A DNA stretch of 64,000 nt from Lichenibacterium dinghuense (lineage in GTDB: Bacteria > Pseudomonadota > Alphaproteobacteria > Rhizobiales > Beijerinckiaceae): NCBI RefSeq assembly GCF_021730615.1, contig NZ_JAJLMN010000001.1, positions 372,001-436,000 of the forward strand. Direction: 5' to 3'. Each line of letters starts with the position of its first letter. Position 1 is the first letter of the stretch. The notes beneath the pieces are model-generated. The model saw only the letters and a program-made list of their open reading frames with translations. It searched no databases and was not told the DNA's origin. The position numbers and the translations under genes were made by a program. Shown one piece after another: positions 1 through 9,424 of the stretch.

Positions 1-759
1 GAGCAGCGCATCGCCGAGGTGGCCCAGAAGCTTCGCGCCCAGTCGGCGGCCCGCCAGGAGGCGATCTCCCGCCCCGTGATGACGCAGGAGCCGGCCGCCT
101 ACGAGCCCGCGCCCGCGCCGGCCCCCCACCAGTTCGTGGTGCCGCAGAACTTCGCCGCGCCGAACGGCTACGCCCCGCAGGCCCAGGTGGCCGGCGACGT
201 CGAGATCAAGCCCGTCCCGGCCCCCAAGGGGTCGAGCTACGCGCCCCCGCAGGCGCCCGAGCCCGCCCGCCACGACTACCACGACGCCGGCCCGTTCATC
301 CCGCCCGCGCCCCAGCAGCCGCAGCGCGCCCAGCGCATGCCGCAGATCGAGGACCTGCCCCTGCCCGTGCAGCAGCAGATCCGCGCCCAGCGCGGCGAGC
401 CGCAGATGGCCGAGCCGCAGAACGGCTCCGACACCAAGCGCCGCACGCTGCTGGAGCGCCTCGCCTCCTTCGGCATGAGCCGGCAGGACGAGGTGGCGGC
501 GGCCGCCCCCGTGCGCCAGCCGCCGCCGCCCCAGCCCGCCCCGCGCCTGCCCCAGGCCCCGATGCCCTACGCTCCGCCGCAGGGCCACGCCCCCCGGCAG
601 CCGCAGGGCGCCGATTACGGCAAGCGCCCGGTCCCGCAGCCGGCCCCGCGCCACGCCGGCGGCCCCACCGACCAGCACGGCCGCGCCCTGCCCCCGGCGC
701 GCCCCTACGAGGACGACCAGCTCGAGATCCCGGCCTTCCTGCGCCGCCAGTCGAACTGA
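1..759 (+). CDS. ftsZ: Cell division protein FtsZ, C-terminal part (5' end outside window)
   Basis: The reading frame is open from base 1 and ends at TGA 757-759. Only the C-terminal linker and tail are present, about 252 residues, very rich in Pro, Ala and Gln. It ends with the conserved C-terminal peptide DDQLEIPAFLRRQSN, which matches the FtsZ tail of Hyphomicrobiales that binds FtsA and other membrane tethers. The GTPase and tubulin-like domains lie upstream of the window. The long disordered linker is normal for this order. lpxC follows in the same direction, as expected for the end of the division/cell-wall cluster. Confidence 0.93.
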   Translation, partial: EQRIAEVAQKLRAQSAARQEAISRPVMTQEPAAYEPAPAPAPHQFVVPQNFAAPNGYAPQAQVAGDVEIKPVPAPKGSSYAPPQAPEPARHDYHDAGPFIPPAPQQPQRAQRMPQIEDLPLPVQQQIRAQRGEPQMAEPQNGSDTKRRTLLERLASFGMSRQDEVAAAAPVRQPPPPQPAPRLPQAPMPYAPPQGHAPRQPQGADYGKRPVPQPAPRHAGGPTDQHGRALPPARPYEDDQLEIPAFLRRQSN

Positions 760-773
760 TCTCGCCCTTCGAA

Positions 774-826
774 AACGCAACATCGCGCCGCCGCCGCCCG
801 GCCCCGGGCGGCGGCGGCATCGCGTT
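774..826 (+). terminator. Strong GC hairpin after ftsZ
   Basis: A long inverted repeat begins 15 bases after the ftsZ stop. Outer arms AACGC (774-778) and GCGTT (822-826) enclose a near-perfect GC-only stem of about 13 bp (about 786-818). There is no clean T-run after it, so it may act as a factor-dependent terminator or mRNA 3' stabiliser. It marks the end of the ftsZ transcription unit. Confidence 0.6.
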
Positions 827-1112
827 GATTCGGCTCGGAAATCCGATCCGTAACCTTTTCCGAAAAATCCCGGATCTTTTGTAACAGAGCGTAAGAAAGA
901 GTGATTTGGCGCGACCGCCCCGGCCGCGTAGTTTGCTCTCGACAGCGGGGATCGACGGCGGCCGGCGGGGAAACCCGAGGCGCCCGGCGAGCGCCCCGAA
1001 CCCCGTCCACCTCCGCCCCGCATGGGGCGACGCTGTGGCGGGATCGCGGAAGACGGGGTATTGGCCGGCCTCGGCCGTCGACCGATCGGACCGCCGAGTG
1101 GAGCTGAGTGGC
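827..1112. other. Intergenic region before lpxC
   Basis: These 286 bases contain no convincing gene. Around 850-905 the sequence is locally AT-richer (TTTTCC, TTTTGTAAC), which is unusual here and is the most likely place for the lpxC promoter, but I could not assign clear -35/-10 boxes. A long leader of about 200 bases would then precede lpxC. Confidence 0.4.
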
Positions 1113-2072
1113 ATGAAGTTTCCGAAGCAGACCACCCTCCGCAAGCGGTGCGTCATGTCCGGCAACGGCGTCCACTCCAATGCTCCCGTCACCCTGATCC
1201 TCCATCCCGCCGAGCCCGACAGCGGCATCGTCTTCCTCCGCACCGGCCTGCCCGAGGGCGCCACGCGCCGCATCGAGGCGAAGTGGTCCCGCGTGTCGGC
1301 CACCGACCTGTGCACCGTGCTGGGCGACGCCTCGGTCGGCTCCGTGTCCACCGTCGAGCACCTGCTGGCCGCCTTCGCGGGCCTCGGCGTCGACAACGTC
1401 CTCGTCGAGGTGGACGGGCCGGAAGTGCCGATCATGGACGGCTCGTCGGCCTCGTTCGTGGCCGCCATCGACCGCGTCGGGCTGCGGACCCTGTCGGCGC
1501 CGCGGCGCTTCCTGAAGGTGCTCAAGCCCGTCCGCATCGAGCACGGCCGCTCCTTTTCCGAGCTGAGCCCCGCCGAATCCGGCTTCTCGCTCGACGTCGA
1601 GATCGACTATCCGGTCGCGGCCATCGGCCGCCACCGCAAGGCGCTGGCGCTGACGCCCGCCGTGTTCCGCCGCGAGATCTCGCGCGCCCGCACCTTCGGC
1701 CTGCTGCGCGACGTCGAGCGCCTGTGGAAGCTGGGCTTCGCGCTCGGCTCCTCGCTGGAGAACTCCGTCGCCGTGGACGGCCACCGCATCCTCAACCCGG
1801 AAGGCCTGCGCGCGCCCGACGAGTTCGTGTCGCACAAGCTGCTCGACGCGGTGGGCGACCTCGCCCTCGCGGGCGCGCCCATCATCGGGCACTATTCCGC
1901 CTTCTGCCCCGGCCACAAGATGAACTTCCTGGTGCTCCAGGCCCTGTTCGCCGACCGCTCGGCCTTCACCTTCGTCGAGGCGCCGGTGGACGCGACGTCG
2001 ACCCGCGCGGCCGGCTTCGCCGACTTCGGGGGCTTCGCGCCCATGCCGGCCTTCGCGGCCGAGATCGGCTGA
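1113..2072 (+). CDS. lpxC: UDP-3-O-acyl-N-acetylglucosamine deacetylase LpxC
   Basis: LpxC is the zinc deacetylase that commits UDP-GlcNAc to lipid A synthesis in the cytoplasm. The protein is 319 residues, the usual length. ATG 1113 gives the expected N-terminus MKFPKQTTL followed by the conserved SGNGVHSN segment; the frame stays open further upstream but without homology. Zinc ligands are visible: the His in VEHLLAAF (near residue 83) and the His and Asp in HKLLDAVGD (His near 241, Asp near 245). The catalytic-His segment GHYSAFCPGHKMN follows. Its position after ftsZ is the classical order. Confidence 0.96.
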   Translation: MKFPKQTTLRKRCVMSGNGVHSNAPVTLILHPAEPDSGIVFLRTGLPEGATRRIEAKWSRVSATDLCTVLGDASVGSVSTVEHLLAAFAGLGVDNVLVEVDGPEVPIMDGSSASFVAAIDRVGLRTLSAPRRFLKVLKPVRIEHGRSFSELSPAESGFSLDVEIDYPVAAIGRHRKALALTPAVFRREISRARTFGLLRDVERLWKLGFALGSSLENSVAVDGHRILNPEGLRAPDEFVSHKLLDAVGDLALAGAPIIGHYSAFCPGHKMNFLVLQALFADRSAFTFVEAPVDATSTRAAGFADFGGFAPMPAFAAEIG

Positions 2073-2252
2073 GCCGCCGCCCGCGGCCCCGCACCTGTTG
2101 CATCCCGGCAACGTCGACGGTTTTTCGGCGATGCCCACAGGGCCATGGGGAACAAGGCCTTAATGCGACCCCCGGAGGGCTTTAAGCCCGGGCGCATGGA
2201 TCGTGTTTCCCCGACGCCGCTCCCCGGCCCCTCATCAGATCGAGTCCCCCCG

Positions 2253-3116
2253 ATGGTGTCTGTCCGCCGAATGGCCCTTCGAACGGCGCCTCTGGCCGCC
2301 CTGCTGGCCATTCCCCTGGCGGGCTGCTCGACCCTCGATTCGATCAACCCGTTCGGGTCGGGCGAGAAATACGAGACCAAGATCCTGGCCGAGACGCCGG
2401 CCTCCGACATCTACGATCAGGGCCTCGCGCGCCTGCAGAAGAAGGACAGCGCCGGCGCGGCGAAGAAGTTCTCCGAGCTCGACAAGCAATACCCCTTCTC
2501 CGACTGGTCGCGGCGGGGCCTGATGATGCAGACCTACGCCAACTACCAGGCCGGCGACTACGACACGGCGATCACGACCGGCAAGCGGTTCTATCAGCTC
2601 TATCCGAACGCGCCGGACGCGCCCTACGCGCTCTACCTGCAGGGGATGTCCTACTATCAGCAGATCCCGGACGTGTCGCGCGACCAGGAGAACTCCGCCA
2701 AGGCGCTCGACCTGTTCCAGCAGATCGTCACCAAGTACCCGACGTCGGAATATGCGGACGACGCCAAGTTCAAGATCCAGGTCACGCGCGACCAGCTCGC
2801 CGGCAAGGAGATGTCGACGGGGCGCTTCTACCTGAACCGCCGCAACTACACCGCGGCCATCAACCGCTTCCGCGAGGTGCTGTCGAAGTATCAGACGACG
2901 CGGCACGCCGAGGAAGCGCTGGAGCGGCTGACCGAGGCCTACCTGTCGCTCGGCATTACCGGCGAGGCCCAGACCGCCGCGGCCGTGCTCGGTCACAATT
3001 TCCCCGACAGCCCCTGGTACAAGGATGCCTTCGCCAAGCTGCAGGCCGACGGCCTGTCGCCGAACGAGGATTCCGAGTCCTGGATCTCCAAGATCTACCG
3101 CAAGACCGTCGGCTGA
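2253..3116 (+). CDS. bamD: Outer membrane assembly lipoprotein BamD
   Basis: BamD is the essential lipoprotein partner of BamA in folding beta-barrel proteins into the outer membrane. Starting at ATG 2253 gives 287 residues with a classical lipoprotein signal (basic MVSVRR, hydrophobic stretch, lipobox LAGC with Cys25). An in-frame ATG at 2145 would put about 36 unlikely residues before the signal. The rest consists of TPR-type helices, with clear repeat signatures such as YDQGLARLQKKDSAGAAKKF and YPNAPDAPYALYLQGMSYYQ. The lpxC-bamD-recN order is conserved in Hyphomicrobiales. Confidence 0.95.
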   Translation: MVSVRRMALRTAPLAALLAIPLAGCSTLDSINPFGSGEKYETKILAETPASDIYDQGLARLQKKDSAGAAKKFSELDKQYPFSDWSRRGLMMQTYANYQAGDYDTAITTGKRFYQLYPNAPDAPYALYLQGMSYYQQIPDVSRDQENSAKALDLFQQIVTKYPTSEYADDAKFKIQVTRDQLAGKEMSTGRFYLNRRNYTAAINRFREVLSKYQTTRHAEEALERLTEAYLSLGITGEAQTAAAVLGHNFPDSPWYKDAFAKLQADGLSPNEDSESWISKIYRKTVG

Positions 3117-3227
3117 CGGTCGCATCCCCGTCGCGGGATCCGGCCCTTCCGTTCATGTTTCGTTTCGCGGACGCGAGGGCGGCGTGCTACAGCGTCGCCT
3201 TCCCGCAGGTGTGAAGCGCGTCCGTCC

Positions 3228-4898
3228 ATGCTCGCCCAGCTCAACATCCGCGACATCGTCCTCATCGACAAGCTGGACCTCCAGTTCGGCACCGGCCTGA
3301 CGGTGCTGACCGGCGAGACCGGCGCCGGCAAGTCGATCCTGCTCGACTCGCTCGCCCTCGCGCTCGGCGGTCGCGGCGACGGGTCCATGGTGCGCCAGGG
3401 CGAGAAGCAGGGCCAGGTCACGGCCGTGTTCGACCTGTCGCTCGACCATCCGGCCTGGGACGTCGTCCGCGCCCAGGACCTCGAAGCCGACGGCACTCTG
3501 ATCCTGCGCCGCGTGCAGATGACGGACGGGCGCACGCGCGCCTTCCTCAACGACGCGCCGATCTCCGCCCAGACGCTGCGCGACGTGAGCCGCCGCCTCG
3601 TCGAGATCCACGGCCAGCACGACGACCGCGCGCTGGTCGACCCCGCTGCCCACCGCGTGCTGCTCGACGCCTTCGGCGGGCTCGAAGCGCGCGTCGAGAA
3701 GACCCGCGCCGCCTTCGCGGCCCGGCGCGCCGCCGAGCGCCACCACGACGACGAGCAGGCCCGCATCGCCAAGGCGCGCGCCGACGCAGACTACCTCCAC
3801 CACGTCCACGAGGAGCTGTCGAAGCTCAAGCCCGTGGCCGGCGAGGAGGAGAAGCTGTCCGAGCGCCGCGCCGTCATGCAGCAGTCCGAGAAGGTGTCGG
3901 GCGACCTGCGCGACGCCTTTGAGAGCGTCGGCGGCGAGGGCTCGCCCTCCTCCACCTTCTCGGCGCTGATGCGCCGGCTGGAGCGCCGCGCCGGGCAGGC
4001 GCCGGAGTTGATCGAACCCTGCCTCAGGGCGCTCGATGCGCTGCTCGTGTCGCTCGACGGCGCGACGAGCGCCTTCGAGGAGGCGCTCCAGGCCGCCGAC
4101 TTCGACCCGCGCGAGCTCGAAGCCGTCGAGGAGCGGCTCTTCGCGCTGCGCGCCGCGGCGCGCAAGCACGGCGTCACGGTGGACGCCCTGCCCGAGCTGC
4201 TGGGCCACTTCACGCGCGAGATCGAGTCCCTCGACGCCGGCGAGACGCGGCTCGCCGCCCTCGCCAAGGCGGTCGAGGCCGCGCGCGACGCCTACCGCCG
4301 GGCGGCCGAGGACCTGTCGAAGGCGCGCGCCTCGGCCTCGGCGAAGCTCGACGCCGCCGTCAACCGCGAGCTCGGCCCCCTCAAGCTGGAGCGCGCCCGC
4401 TTCACCACGCAGATCGACGCCGACCCCGCGACGGCGGGGCCGGACGGCATCGACCGCGTCGAGTTCTGGGTGTCGACCAACCCCGGCACCCGGCCGGGCC
4501 CGCTCACCAAGGTGGCCTCGGGCGGCGAGCTCGCGCGCTTCATGCTGGCATTGAAGGTGTCGCTCGCCGACCGCGGCTCGGCCCCGACCCTGGTCTTCGA
4601 CGAGATCGACACGGGCGTCGGCGGCGCGGTCGCGGACGCGATCGGCTCGCGCCTCGCGCGCCTGTCGGGCAAGATCCAGGTGCTGGCCGTGACGCACGCG
4701 CCCCAGGTCGCGGCGCGCTCGGCGAGCCACCTGCGCATCTCGAAGAGCGCGCTGAAGGGCGAGGGGCGGGTCGCCACGCGTGTGACGCCGCTCGCGGACG
4801 AGTCGCGCCGCGAGGAGATCGCCCGCATGCTGGCCGGTGCCACGATCACGGAGGAGGCGCGCGCCGCCGCCCGGCGCCTGATCGAGACAGCGACGTGA
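3228..4898 (+). CDS. recN: DNA repair protein RecN
   Basis: RecN is an SMC-like ATPase that acts at double-strand breaks. The protein is 556 residues, the usual length. It shows Walker A GETGAGKS (residues 29-36), a central helical coiled-coil region (about 160-350, many Arg/Glu/Ala heptads), the ABC signature SGGELARFMLALK (about 430) and Walker B LVFDEIDTG (about 456). It ends with the usual HAPQVAARSASH segment. It lies 111 bases after bamD and may be co-transcribed with it. No LexA box could be recognised upstream. Confidence 0.96.
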   Translation: MLAQLNIRDIVLIDKLDLQFGTGLTVLTGETGAGKSILLDSLALALGGRGDGSMVRQGEKQGQVTAVFDLSLDHPAWDVVRAQDLEADGTLILRRVQMTDGRTRAFLNDAPISAQTLRDVSRRLVEIHGQHDDRALVDPAAHRVLLDAFGGLEARVEKTRAAFAARRAAERHHDDEQARIAKARADADYLHHVHEELSKLKPVAGEEEKLSERRAVMQQSEKVSGDLRDAFESVGGEGSPSSTFSALMRRLERRAGQAPELIEPCLRALDALLVSLDGATSAFEEALQAADFDPRELEAVEERLFALRAAARKHGVTVDALPELLGHFTREIESLDAGETRLAALAKAVEAARDAYRRAAEDLSKARASASAKLDAAVNRELGPLKLERARFTTQIDADPATAGPDGIDRVEFWVSTNPGTRPGPLTKVASGGELARFMLALKVSLADRGSAPTLVFDEIDTGVGGAVADAIGSRLARLSGKIQVLAVTHAPQVAARSASHLRISKSALKGEGRVATRVTPLADESRREEIARMLAGATITEEARAAARRLIETAT

Positions 4899-5001
4899 CG
4901 CAGCGGTATGGTCCGGCCCTGGACGGGACGGCGTGACGGCACGATCTGAGGCGGGACGGCCGCGCCGCGGAGGCGGCCGGTTCGGGGCGGGGCGAGCGGG
5001 C

Positions 5002-5907
5002 ATGCGGCGCGTGAAGGTCGTCTTCGAGGTGGCCATGGACGCCTATTGGCGTCTCGCGGAGGACGACGGTTGGGCCATCGCCAGCCACCTCGCCATGTCG
5101 ACGCTCACCTCCATGTTCCCGTTCCTGATCTTCGTCACCGCGCTGGCCGGCTTCTTCGGCTCGGCGGAGCTGAGCGAGAGCGCCGCGAGCCTTCTGTTCG
5201 ACGTGTGGCCTCACCAGGTGGCGGCGCCGATCGCGTCCGAGATCCACGCCGTGCTGACCACCGCCCACGGCGGGCTGCTGACCATCGGCGCCTTGCTGGC
5301 GATCTACTTCTCGTCGAGCGGCGTGGAAGCCTTCCGGGTCGGGCTGAACCGCGCCTACGGGGTGCGCGAGCGGCGGACGTGGTGGCTGCTCCGGCTCGAG
5401 TCGATCGCCTACGTCCTGGTCGGCGCCGTGGCGCTGCTGGCGCTCGCCTTCCTGGTCGTGCTGGCGCCGCTGTTCTGGGGCGCGATGACCTCGTTCGCCC
5501 CCGATCTCGACAAGTTCGCGGGGCTGGTGACGCTCGCGCGCTACGGCCTCGTCTCCGTCATCCTCATCCTGGCGCTGGTGATCGCCCACAAGTGGCTGCC
5601 GGCAGAGCGCCGCACCTTCGGGCAGATCGCGCCCGGCATCGTGCTGACCGTGGTGATGTCGCTGGTCTTCTCGATGGCGTTCGGCGCCTACCTGTCGCAA
5701 TACGCCCGCAACTACGTCACGACCTACGGCGGCCTGGCCTCGGTGATGATCGCGCTGCTGTTCCTCTACGCGCTGGCGAGCATCTTCGTGTACGGCGGCG
5801 AGCTCAACGCCGCCATCATCCGCCGCCGCACGCAGTCGGTCGAGCCGCGGACCATCAGCAACGTCACCATGCTGTCGGCCCGGCGCTCGCGCTTCCCGAA
5901 GCCCTGA
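5002..5907 (+). CDS. YihY/virulence factor BrkB family membrane protein
   Basis: This is an inner-membrane protein of the YihY family (formerly mis-annotated as ribonuclease BN). Function is unknown. With start ATG 5002 it has 301 residues and about six hydrophobic segments, including FPFLIFVTALAGFFG, a TIGALLAIYFSSSGVEAFRVGLNRAY motif region typical of the family, and a C-terminal YGGLASVMIALLFLYALASIFVYGGELNA stretch. A GTG at 4933 is in frame and would add 23 Gly/Arg-rich residues; I prefer the ATG because the family usually begins just before the VAMDAYWR-like segment. Confidence 0.88.
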   Translation: MRRVKVVFEVAMDAYWRLAEDDGWAIASHLAMSTLTSMFPFLIFVTALAGFFGSAELSESAASLLFDVWPHQVAAPIASEIHAVLTTAHGGLLTIGALLAIYFSSSGVEAFRVGLNRAYGVRERRTWWLLRLESIAYVLVGAVALLALAFLVVLAPLFWGAMTSFAPDLDKFAGLVTLARYGLVSVILILALVIAHKWLPAERRTFGQIAPGIVLTVVMSLVFSMAFGAYLSQYARNYVTTYGGLASVMIALLFLYALASIFVYGGELNAAIIRRRTQSVEPRTISNVTMLSARRSRFPKP

Positions 5908-5989
5908 GGACCTGCGGCGCGGAACGCCATCGCCAGAGGCGGGGCGCGGGCCTATGCTCGGCCCGGGAGCCCGCTCGGGGGAGGCGCGC

Positions 5990-7147
5990 ATGCTCGATCA
6001 GGCCGAGGACGACCGGGCCGCCATCCGCGACATGGCGCTCGCCTTCGCGCGGGAGCGCATCGCCCCCGACGCGCTCGACTGGGACCGCGACCACCACTTC
6101 CCCATCCCGGTGATCCGCGCCGCCGCGGAGCTCGGCATGGCGGGCATCACCGTCGGCGAGCAGCACGGCGGCTCCGGCCTGACCCGGCTCGACGCCGCGG
6201 TGATCTTCGAGGCGCTGGCGACCGGCTGCCCGACGGTCGCGGCCTACATCTCCATCCACAACATGTGCGCCTGGATGATCGACCGCTTCGGCTCGGCCGA
6301 GCAGCGCGGGCGCTGGGTGCCGATGCTGTGCCGCATGGACCGGCTCGCCTCCTACTGCCTGACGGAGCCCGGCTCGGGCTCGGACGCCGCGGCGCTGCGC
6401 ACCCGCGCCGTGCGGGACGGCGACCATTACGTGCTCGACGGGCAGAAGCAGTTCATCTCCGGCGCCGGCAACCCGGACGACTTCTACGTCGTGATGGCGC
6501 GCACCGGCGAGGACGGCCCGTCCGGCATCTCGGCCCTGGTGGTCGAGGGCGGCACGCCCGGCCTGTCCTTCGGCGCGGACGAGCGCAAGATGGGCTGGCA
6601 CGCCCAGCCGACCCGCGCCGTGGTGTTCGAGCGCTGCCGCGTGCCGGTCGCGAACCGGCTCGGCGCCGAGGGCGAGGGCTTCCGCTTCGCCATGCGCGGG
6701 CTCGACGGCGGGCGCCTCAACATCGCGGCGTGCTCGCTCGGCGGCGCGCAGGCGGCCTTCGACAAGGCGCTCGCCTACATGCGCGAGCGCCGCACCTTCG
6801 GCCGCCGGCTCGACGAGCACCAGGCGCTGCAGTTCCGCCTGGCCGACATGGCGACGGATCTCGAAGCCGCCCGCGCCCTCCTGCACCGCGCCGCGCGGGC
6901 GCTCGACGCGGGCGCGCCGGACGCGACGCGGCTCTGCGCCATGGCCAAGCGCTTCGTCACCGACGCGGCCTCCAAGGTCGCCGACGAGGCGCTGCAGCTC
7001 CACGGCGGCTACGGCTACCTCAGCGACTACGGCGTCGAGAAGATCGTGCGCGACCTCCGGGTCCACCGCATCCTGGAAGGGACCAACGAGATCATGCGGC
7101 TGATCGTGGCGCGGTCCGTGCTGGCGGAGGGACGGGTGATACGATGA
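5990..7147 (+). CDS. Acyl-CoA dehydrogenase, isobutyryl-CoA dehydrogenase-like
   Basis: This is an FAD-dependent acyl-CoA dehydrogenase of 385 residues. It has the flavin/substrate motifs YCLTEPGSGSDA and the C-terminal HGGYGYL, and the catalytic Glu in HRILEGTNEIMR as in short/branched-chain enzymes. Overall it resembles human ACAD8, suggesting oxidation of isobutyryl-CoA in valine breakdown; exact substrate is inference. The start ATG 5990 is preceded by GGGGGAGG. Its stop TGA (7145-7147) overlaps the ATG of the DUF433 antitoxin gene, so the toxin-antitoxin pair is translationally coupled to it. Confidence 0.9.
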   Translation: MLDQAEDDRAAIRDMALAFARERIAPDALDWDRDHHFPIPVIRAAAELGMAGITVGEQHGGSGLTRLDAAVIFEALATGCPTVAAYISIHNMCAWMIDRFGSAEQRGRWVPMLCRMDRLASYCLTEPGSGSDAAALRTRAVRDGDHYVLDGQKQFISGAGNPDDFYVVMARTGEDGPSGISALVVEGGTPGLSFGADERKMGWHAQPTRAVVFERCRVPVANRLGAEGEGFRFAMRGLDGGRLNIAACSLGGAQAAFDKALAYMRERRTFGRRLDEHQALQFRLADMATDLEAARALLHRAARALDAGAPDATRLCAMAKRFVTDAASKVADEALQLHGGYGYLSDYGVEKIVRDLRVHRILEGTNEIMRLIVARSVLAEGRVIR

Positions 7148-7374
7148 TCCCCTCCCCGACGCTCGACGAGCTGATCACGGCCGACCCGGACATCATGGGT
7201 GGGCGACGCGTGTTCCGCGGCACGCGGGTGCCGATCGAGGTCCTGTTCGAGAATCTGGCGGACGGCCTGTCGATCGACGAGATCCTGTCGGATTACGAGA
7301 CGCTGGACCGCGAGGACGTCGTCGCGGTGCTCCAACTCACGTCGAATGCCATCGCGAGGGCCGACGCGGCGTGA
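7144..7374 (+). CDS. DUF433 antitoxin (VapB45-like)
   Basis: The 76-residue protein is a typical DUF433 protein: it carries the segments GRRVFRGTRVPIEVLFENL and LSIDEILSDY, a small winged-helix-like fold found in antitoxins paired with PIN-like toxins. It starts in an ATGA overlap with the acyl-CoA dehydrogenase stop and ends in a GTGA overlap with the next gene, so three genes are chained with no gaps. It should neutralise the downstream DUF5615 protein and probably autoregulate, though no independent promoter is visible directly upstream. Confidence 0.9.
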   Translation: MIPSPTLDELITADPDIMGGRRVFRGTRVPIEVLFENLADGLSIDEILSDYETLDREDVVAVLQLTSNAIARADAA

Positions 7375-7772
7375 AGGTCGTCGTCGACGAGGGCGTCCCA
7401 CGCCAGATCGTCGCCGCCCTGCGCCGCCACGGCATCGACGCGGAACGCTTTCCGGGGCGTTGGGCGGCGATGCGGAACGGCGATCTGCTCGACGCGGCAG
7501 TCGCAGCCGGCTTCGATGCCGTTCTGACCAACGACAAGAACATCTCGGATCAGAACAGCCTGCGGGATCGGCCTCTCGCCGTCGTGGCCCTGCCCCACAA
7601 TCGACGCCGCCCGATCCTGGACCGCGTCGACGATGTCGCCGACACGCTCAGGCGCGCGCAGCCCCATCAGCACATCGTGATCGGGCTCGACGGCTCACGG
7701 ATCGTGACCAGCATGACAGGTGGGCGGGCGGTGACGGAAAGCCTCCCAGCGCTGAAGCCGTTTGAATTCTGA
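7371..7772 (+). CDS. DUF5615 PIN-like toxin
   Basis: This 133-residue protein begins at GTG 7371 with [21 protein letters not shown], the usual DUF5615 start, and continues with a PIN-like acidic pattern (Asp in VVVDEG, Asp in [13 protein letters not shown]). Such proteins are putative RNases of VapC45/Mut7-C type paired with DUF433 antitoxins. The C-terminal tail (after about residue 110, [11 protein letters not shown]...) is somewhat longer than the common form and not recognised. The four-base overlap with the antitoxin supports a toxin-antitoxin operon. Activity is not shown by sequence alone. Confidence 0.85.
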   Translation: MKVVVDEGVPRQIVAALRRHGIDAERFPGRWAAMRNGDLLDAAVAAGFDAVLTNDKNISDQNSLRDRPLAVVALPHNRRRPILDRVDDVADTLRRAQPHQHIVIGLDGSRIVTSMTGGRAVTESLPALKPFEF

Positions 7773-7798
7773 ATTCGCCTTCGACGTTCGACCGGGTC

Positions 7799-8515
7799 CT
7801 ACTCGGTTCGATGCGGCACGCGCGCGATGCCGTCCTTCTGCCCCGCCCCCGTCTCGGCCCGCCGTGCCGCCGACATCGCCGCCTTCAGCGACCCCACGGC
7901 TTCGTCGACGACCTCGGCGCGCGACGGGCCCGCGGTCTTCAGGCCGGCCAGGTCCTCCTGCACGACCTCGAACGGGATTCCGGAGCGGGCCCCGTCCTCC
8001 GGCGTGATCCAGGCCATGGCGCCCGGCCCGGCCGCCGTGGCGAATATGACGGCCTCGGTGCCGAGGTCGAGCCGCGTCATGTAGGAGCCGATCAACGCGT
8101 TGCTGAGCCCGTTCTCCCGGTCGACGCCGCCGGCGTCCGGCACGTAGGCGGCGTGGAAGCCGATGCGGGCGGTGGCCTGCTTCACCCGCGGGTGGCCGGC
8201 AAGCCAGATCAACCCGCAGGCCGAGGAACACACCGCGTGCGGCCCGACGTAGGTGGAGAAGTTGTGCCGGGCCAAGAGGTCGCCGATCGTCAGCGCCGGC
8301 GCCAAGTGCCCGCCCGTGCTGTCGAGTTCGACCACGGCCGACGGCAGCACCGCCGCGAAGCGCGTGAACTTCAGCTCGTCGCCCGGCTCGATCGCGCCGC
8401 GGATGGTGATCACCGGCGTGGGCCCCGCGAAGGACGAGACCGCGATGTCGGCGGCGCGCGCCGCCGCCGTGCCCATCAGGGCGGCCGCGGCGGTGAGGAG
8501 GGCGGGGGCGCGCAT
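7799..8515 (-). CDS. Exported ClpP/crotonase-fold serine protease-like protein
   Basis: A 238-residue protein with a cleavable signal peptide ([21 protein letters not shown]). The mature part resembles periplasmic ClpP-like proteins (COG3904): a glycine-rich [20 protein letters not shown] segment, a candidate nucleophile Ser in [12 protein letters not shown], and a candidate His in IGFHAAYVP. Unlike cytosolic ClpP, it would act in the periplasm without an ATPase partner. Its substrate is unknown. It is convergent with the DUF5615 gene (27 bases apart) and divergent from the HSD10-like gene. Confidence 0.75.
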   Translation of the reverse strand: MRAPALLTAAAALMGTAAARAADIAVSSFAGPTPVITIRGAIEPGDELKFTRFAAVLPSAVVELDSTGGHLAPALTIGDLLARHNFSTYVGPHAVCSSACGLIWLAGHPRVKQATARIGFHAAYVPDAGGVDRENGLSNALIGSYMTRLDLGTEAVIFATAAGPGAMAWITPEDGARSGIPFEVVQEDLAGLKTAGPSRAEVVDEAVGSLKAAMSAARRAETGAGQKDGIARVPHRTE

Positions 8516-8635
8516 GGGCGAGTTCCGTTCGACCGCGGGCAGGATAGGCCGGGCCGTCGGCGACCTCAAGCCGGGACGGCCTTGGCCTCCGGCGCCCGCC
8601 GTGCTCGACTGCCGCCCGGCACGGGGGGTGGAGCC

Positions 8636-9403
8636 ATGCAGATCGACGGTCACGCCTTCATGGTCACGGGGGCGGGTTCGGGCCTCGGCGCCGCCACGGC
8701 CCGCGCCCTGGCGGCGGCGGGCGGCCGCGTCGTCCTGGTCGACCGCGCGCGGGAGGCCGGAGAGGCGCTCGCGGCCGAACTCGGGGAGCGGACGCGCTTC
8801 GCCGCCGCGGACGTGAGGGACGAGGCGGAGGTCGCCGCGGCGGTCCGCGTTGCCCTCGACGGCTTCGGCGCCCTGCACGGGCTGGTGAACTGCGCCGGCG
8901 TGGCGCCGGCCGAGAAGATCCTCGGCCGCGACGGGCCGCACGGGCTCGACGGCTTCGCCCGCACGGTGGCGGTCAACCTCGTCGGCACGTTCAACTGCCT
9001 GCGCCTCGCCGCCGAGGCCATGGCGGGCAACGCGCCGAACCCCGAGGGCGAGCGCGGCGTGGTGCTCAACACGGCCTCGGTCGCGGCCTTCGACGGGCAG
9101 ATCGGGCAGGCCGCCTACGCGGCCTCGAAGGGCGGCGTCGCGGCGCTGACGCTGCCGGCGGCGCGCGAGCTCGCCCGCCACGGCATCCGCGTCATGTGCG
9201 TGGCGCCCGGCATCTTCGCGACGCCCATGCTGGCCGCCATGCCGGAGCCGGTGCGCGACGCCCTCGGCAAGGGCGTGCCGTTCCCGCCGCGGCTCGGCCG
9301 GCCGGACGAATATGCGGCCCTGGTGCTGCATGTGGTCGGCAACGCCATGCTCAACGGCGAGACCATCCGGCTCGACGGCGCGCTCCGCATGGCGCCGCGC
9401 TGA
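8636..9403 (+). CDS. SDR, 3-hydroxy-2-methylbutyryl-CoA dehydrogenase (HSD10) type
   Basis: This is a 255-residue classical short-chain dehydrogenase with NAD-binding TGAGSGLG, the NCAG motif, catalytic Ser in NTASVAAF and YxxxK as YAASK. It closely follows the human HSD17B10 sequence pattern, including the [28 protein letters not shown] run and the ending [14 protein letters not shown]. That family oxidises 3-hydroxy-2-methylbutyryl-CoA in isoleucine breakdown and related 3-hydroxyacyl-CoAs. Together with the upstream isobutyryl-CoA dehydrogenase-like gene it suggests branched-chain amino-acid or beta-oxidation functions here. Confidence 0.9.
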   Translation: MQIDGHAFMVTGAGSGLGAATARALAAAGGRVVLVDRAREAGEALAAELGERTRFAAADVRDEAEVAAAVRVALDGFGALHGLVNCAGVAPAEKILGRDGPHGLDGFARTVAVNLVGTFNCLRLAAEAMAGNAPNPEGERGVVLNTASVAAFDGQIGQAAYAASKGGVAALTLPAARELARHGIRVMCVAPGIFATPMLAAMPEPVRDALGKGVPFPPRLGRPDEYAALVLHVVGNAMLNGETIRLDGALRMAPR

Positions 9404-9424
9404 CGTCCTCGCCCGCGCCGGGTC

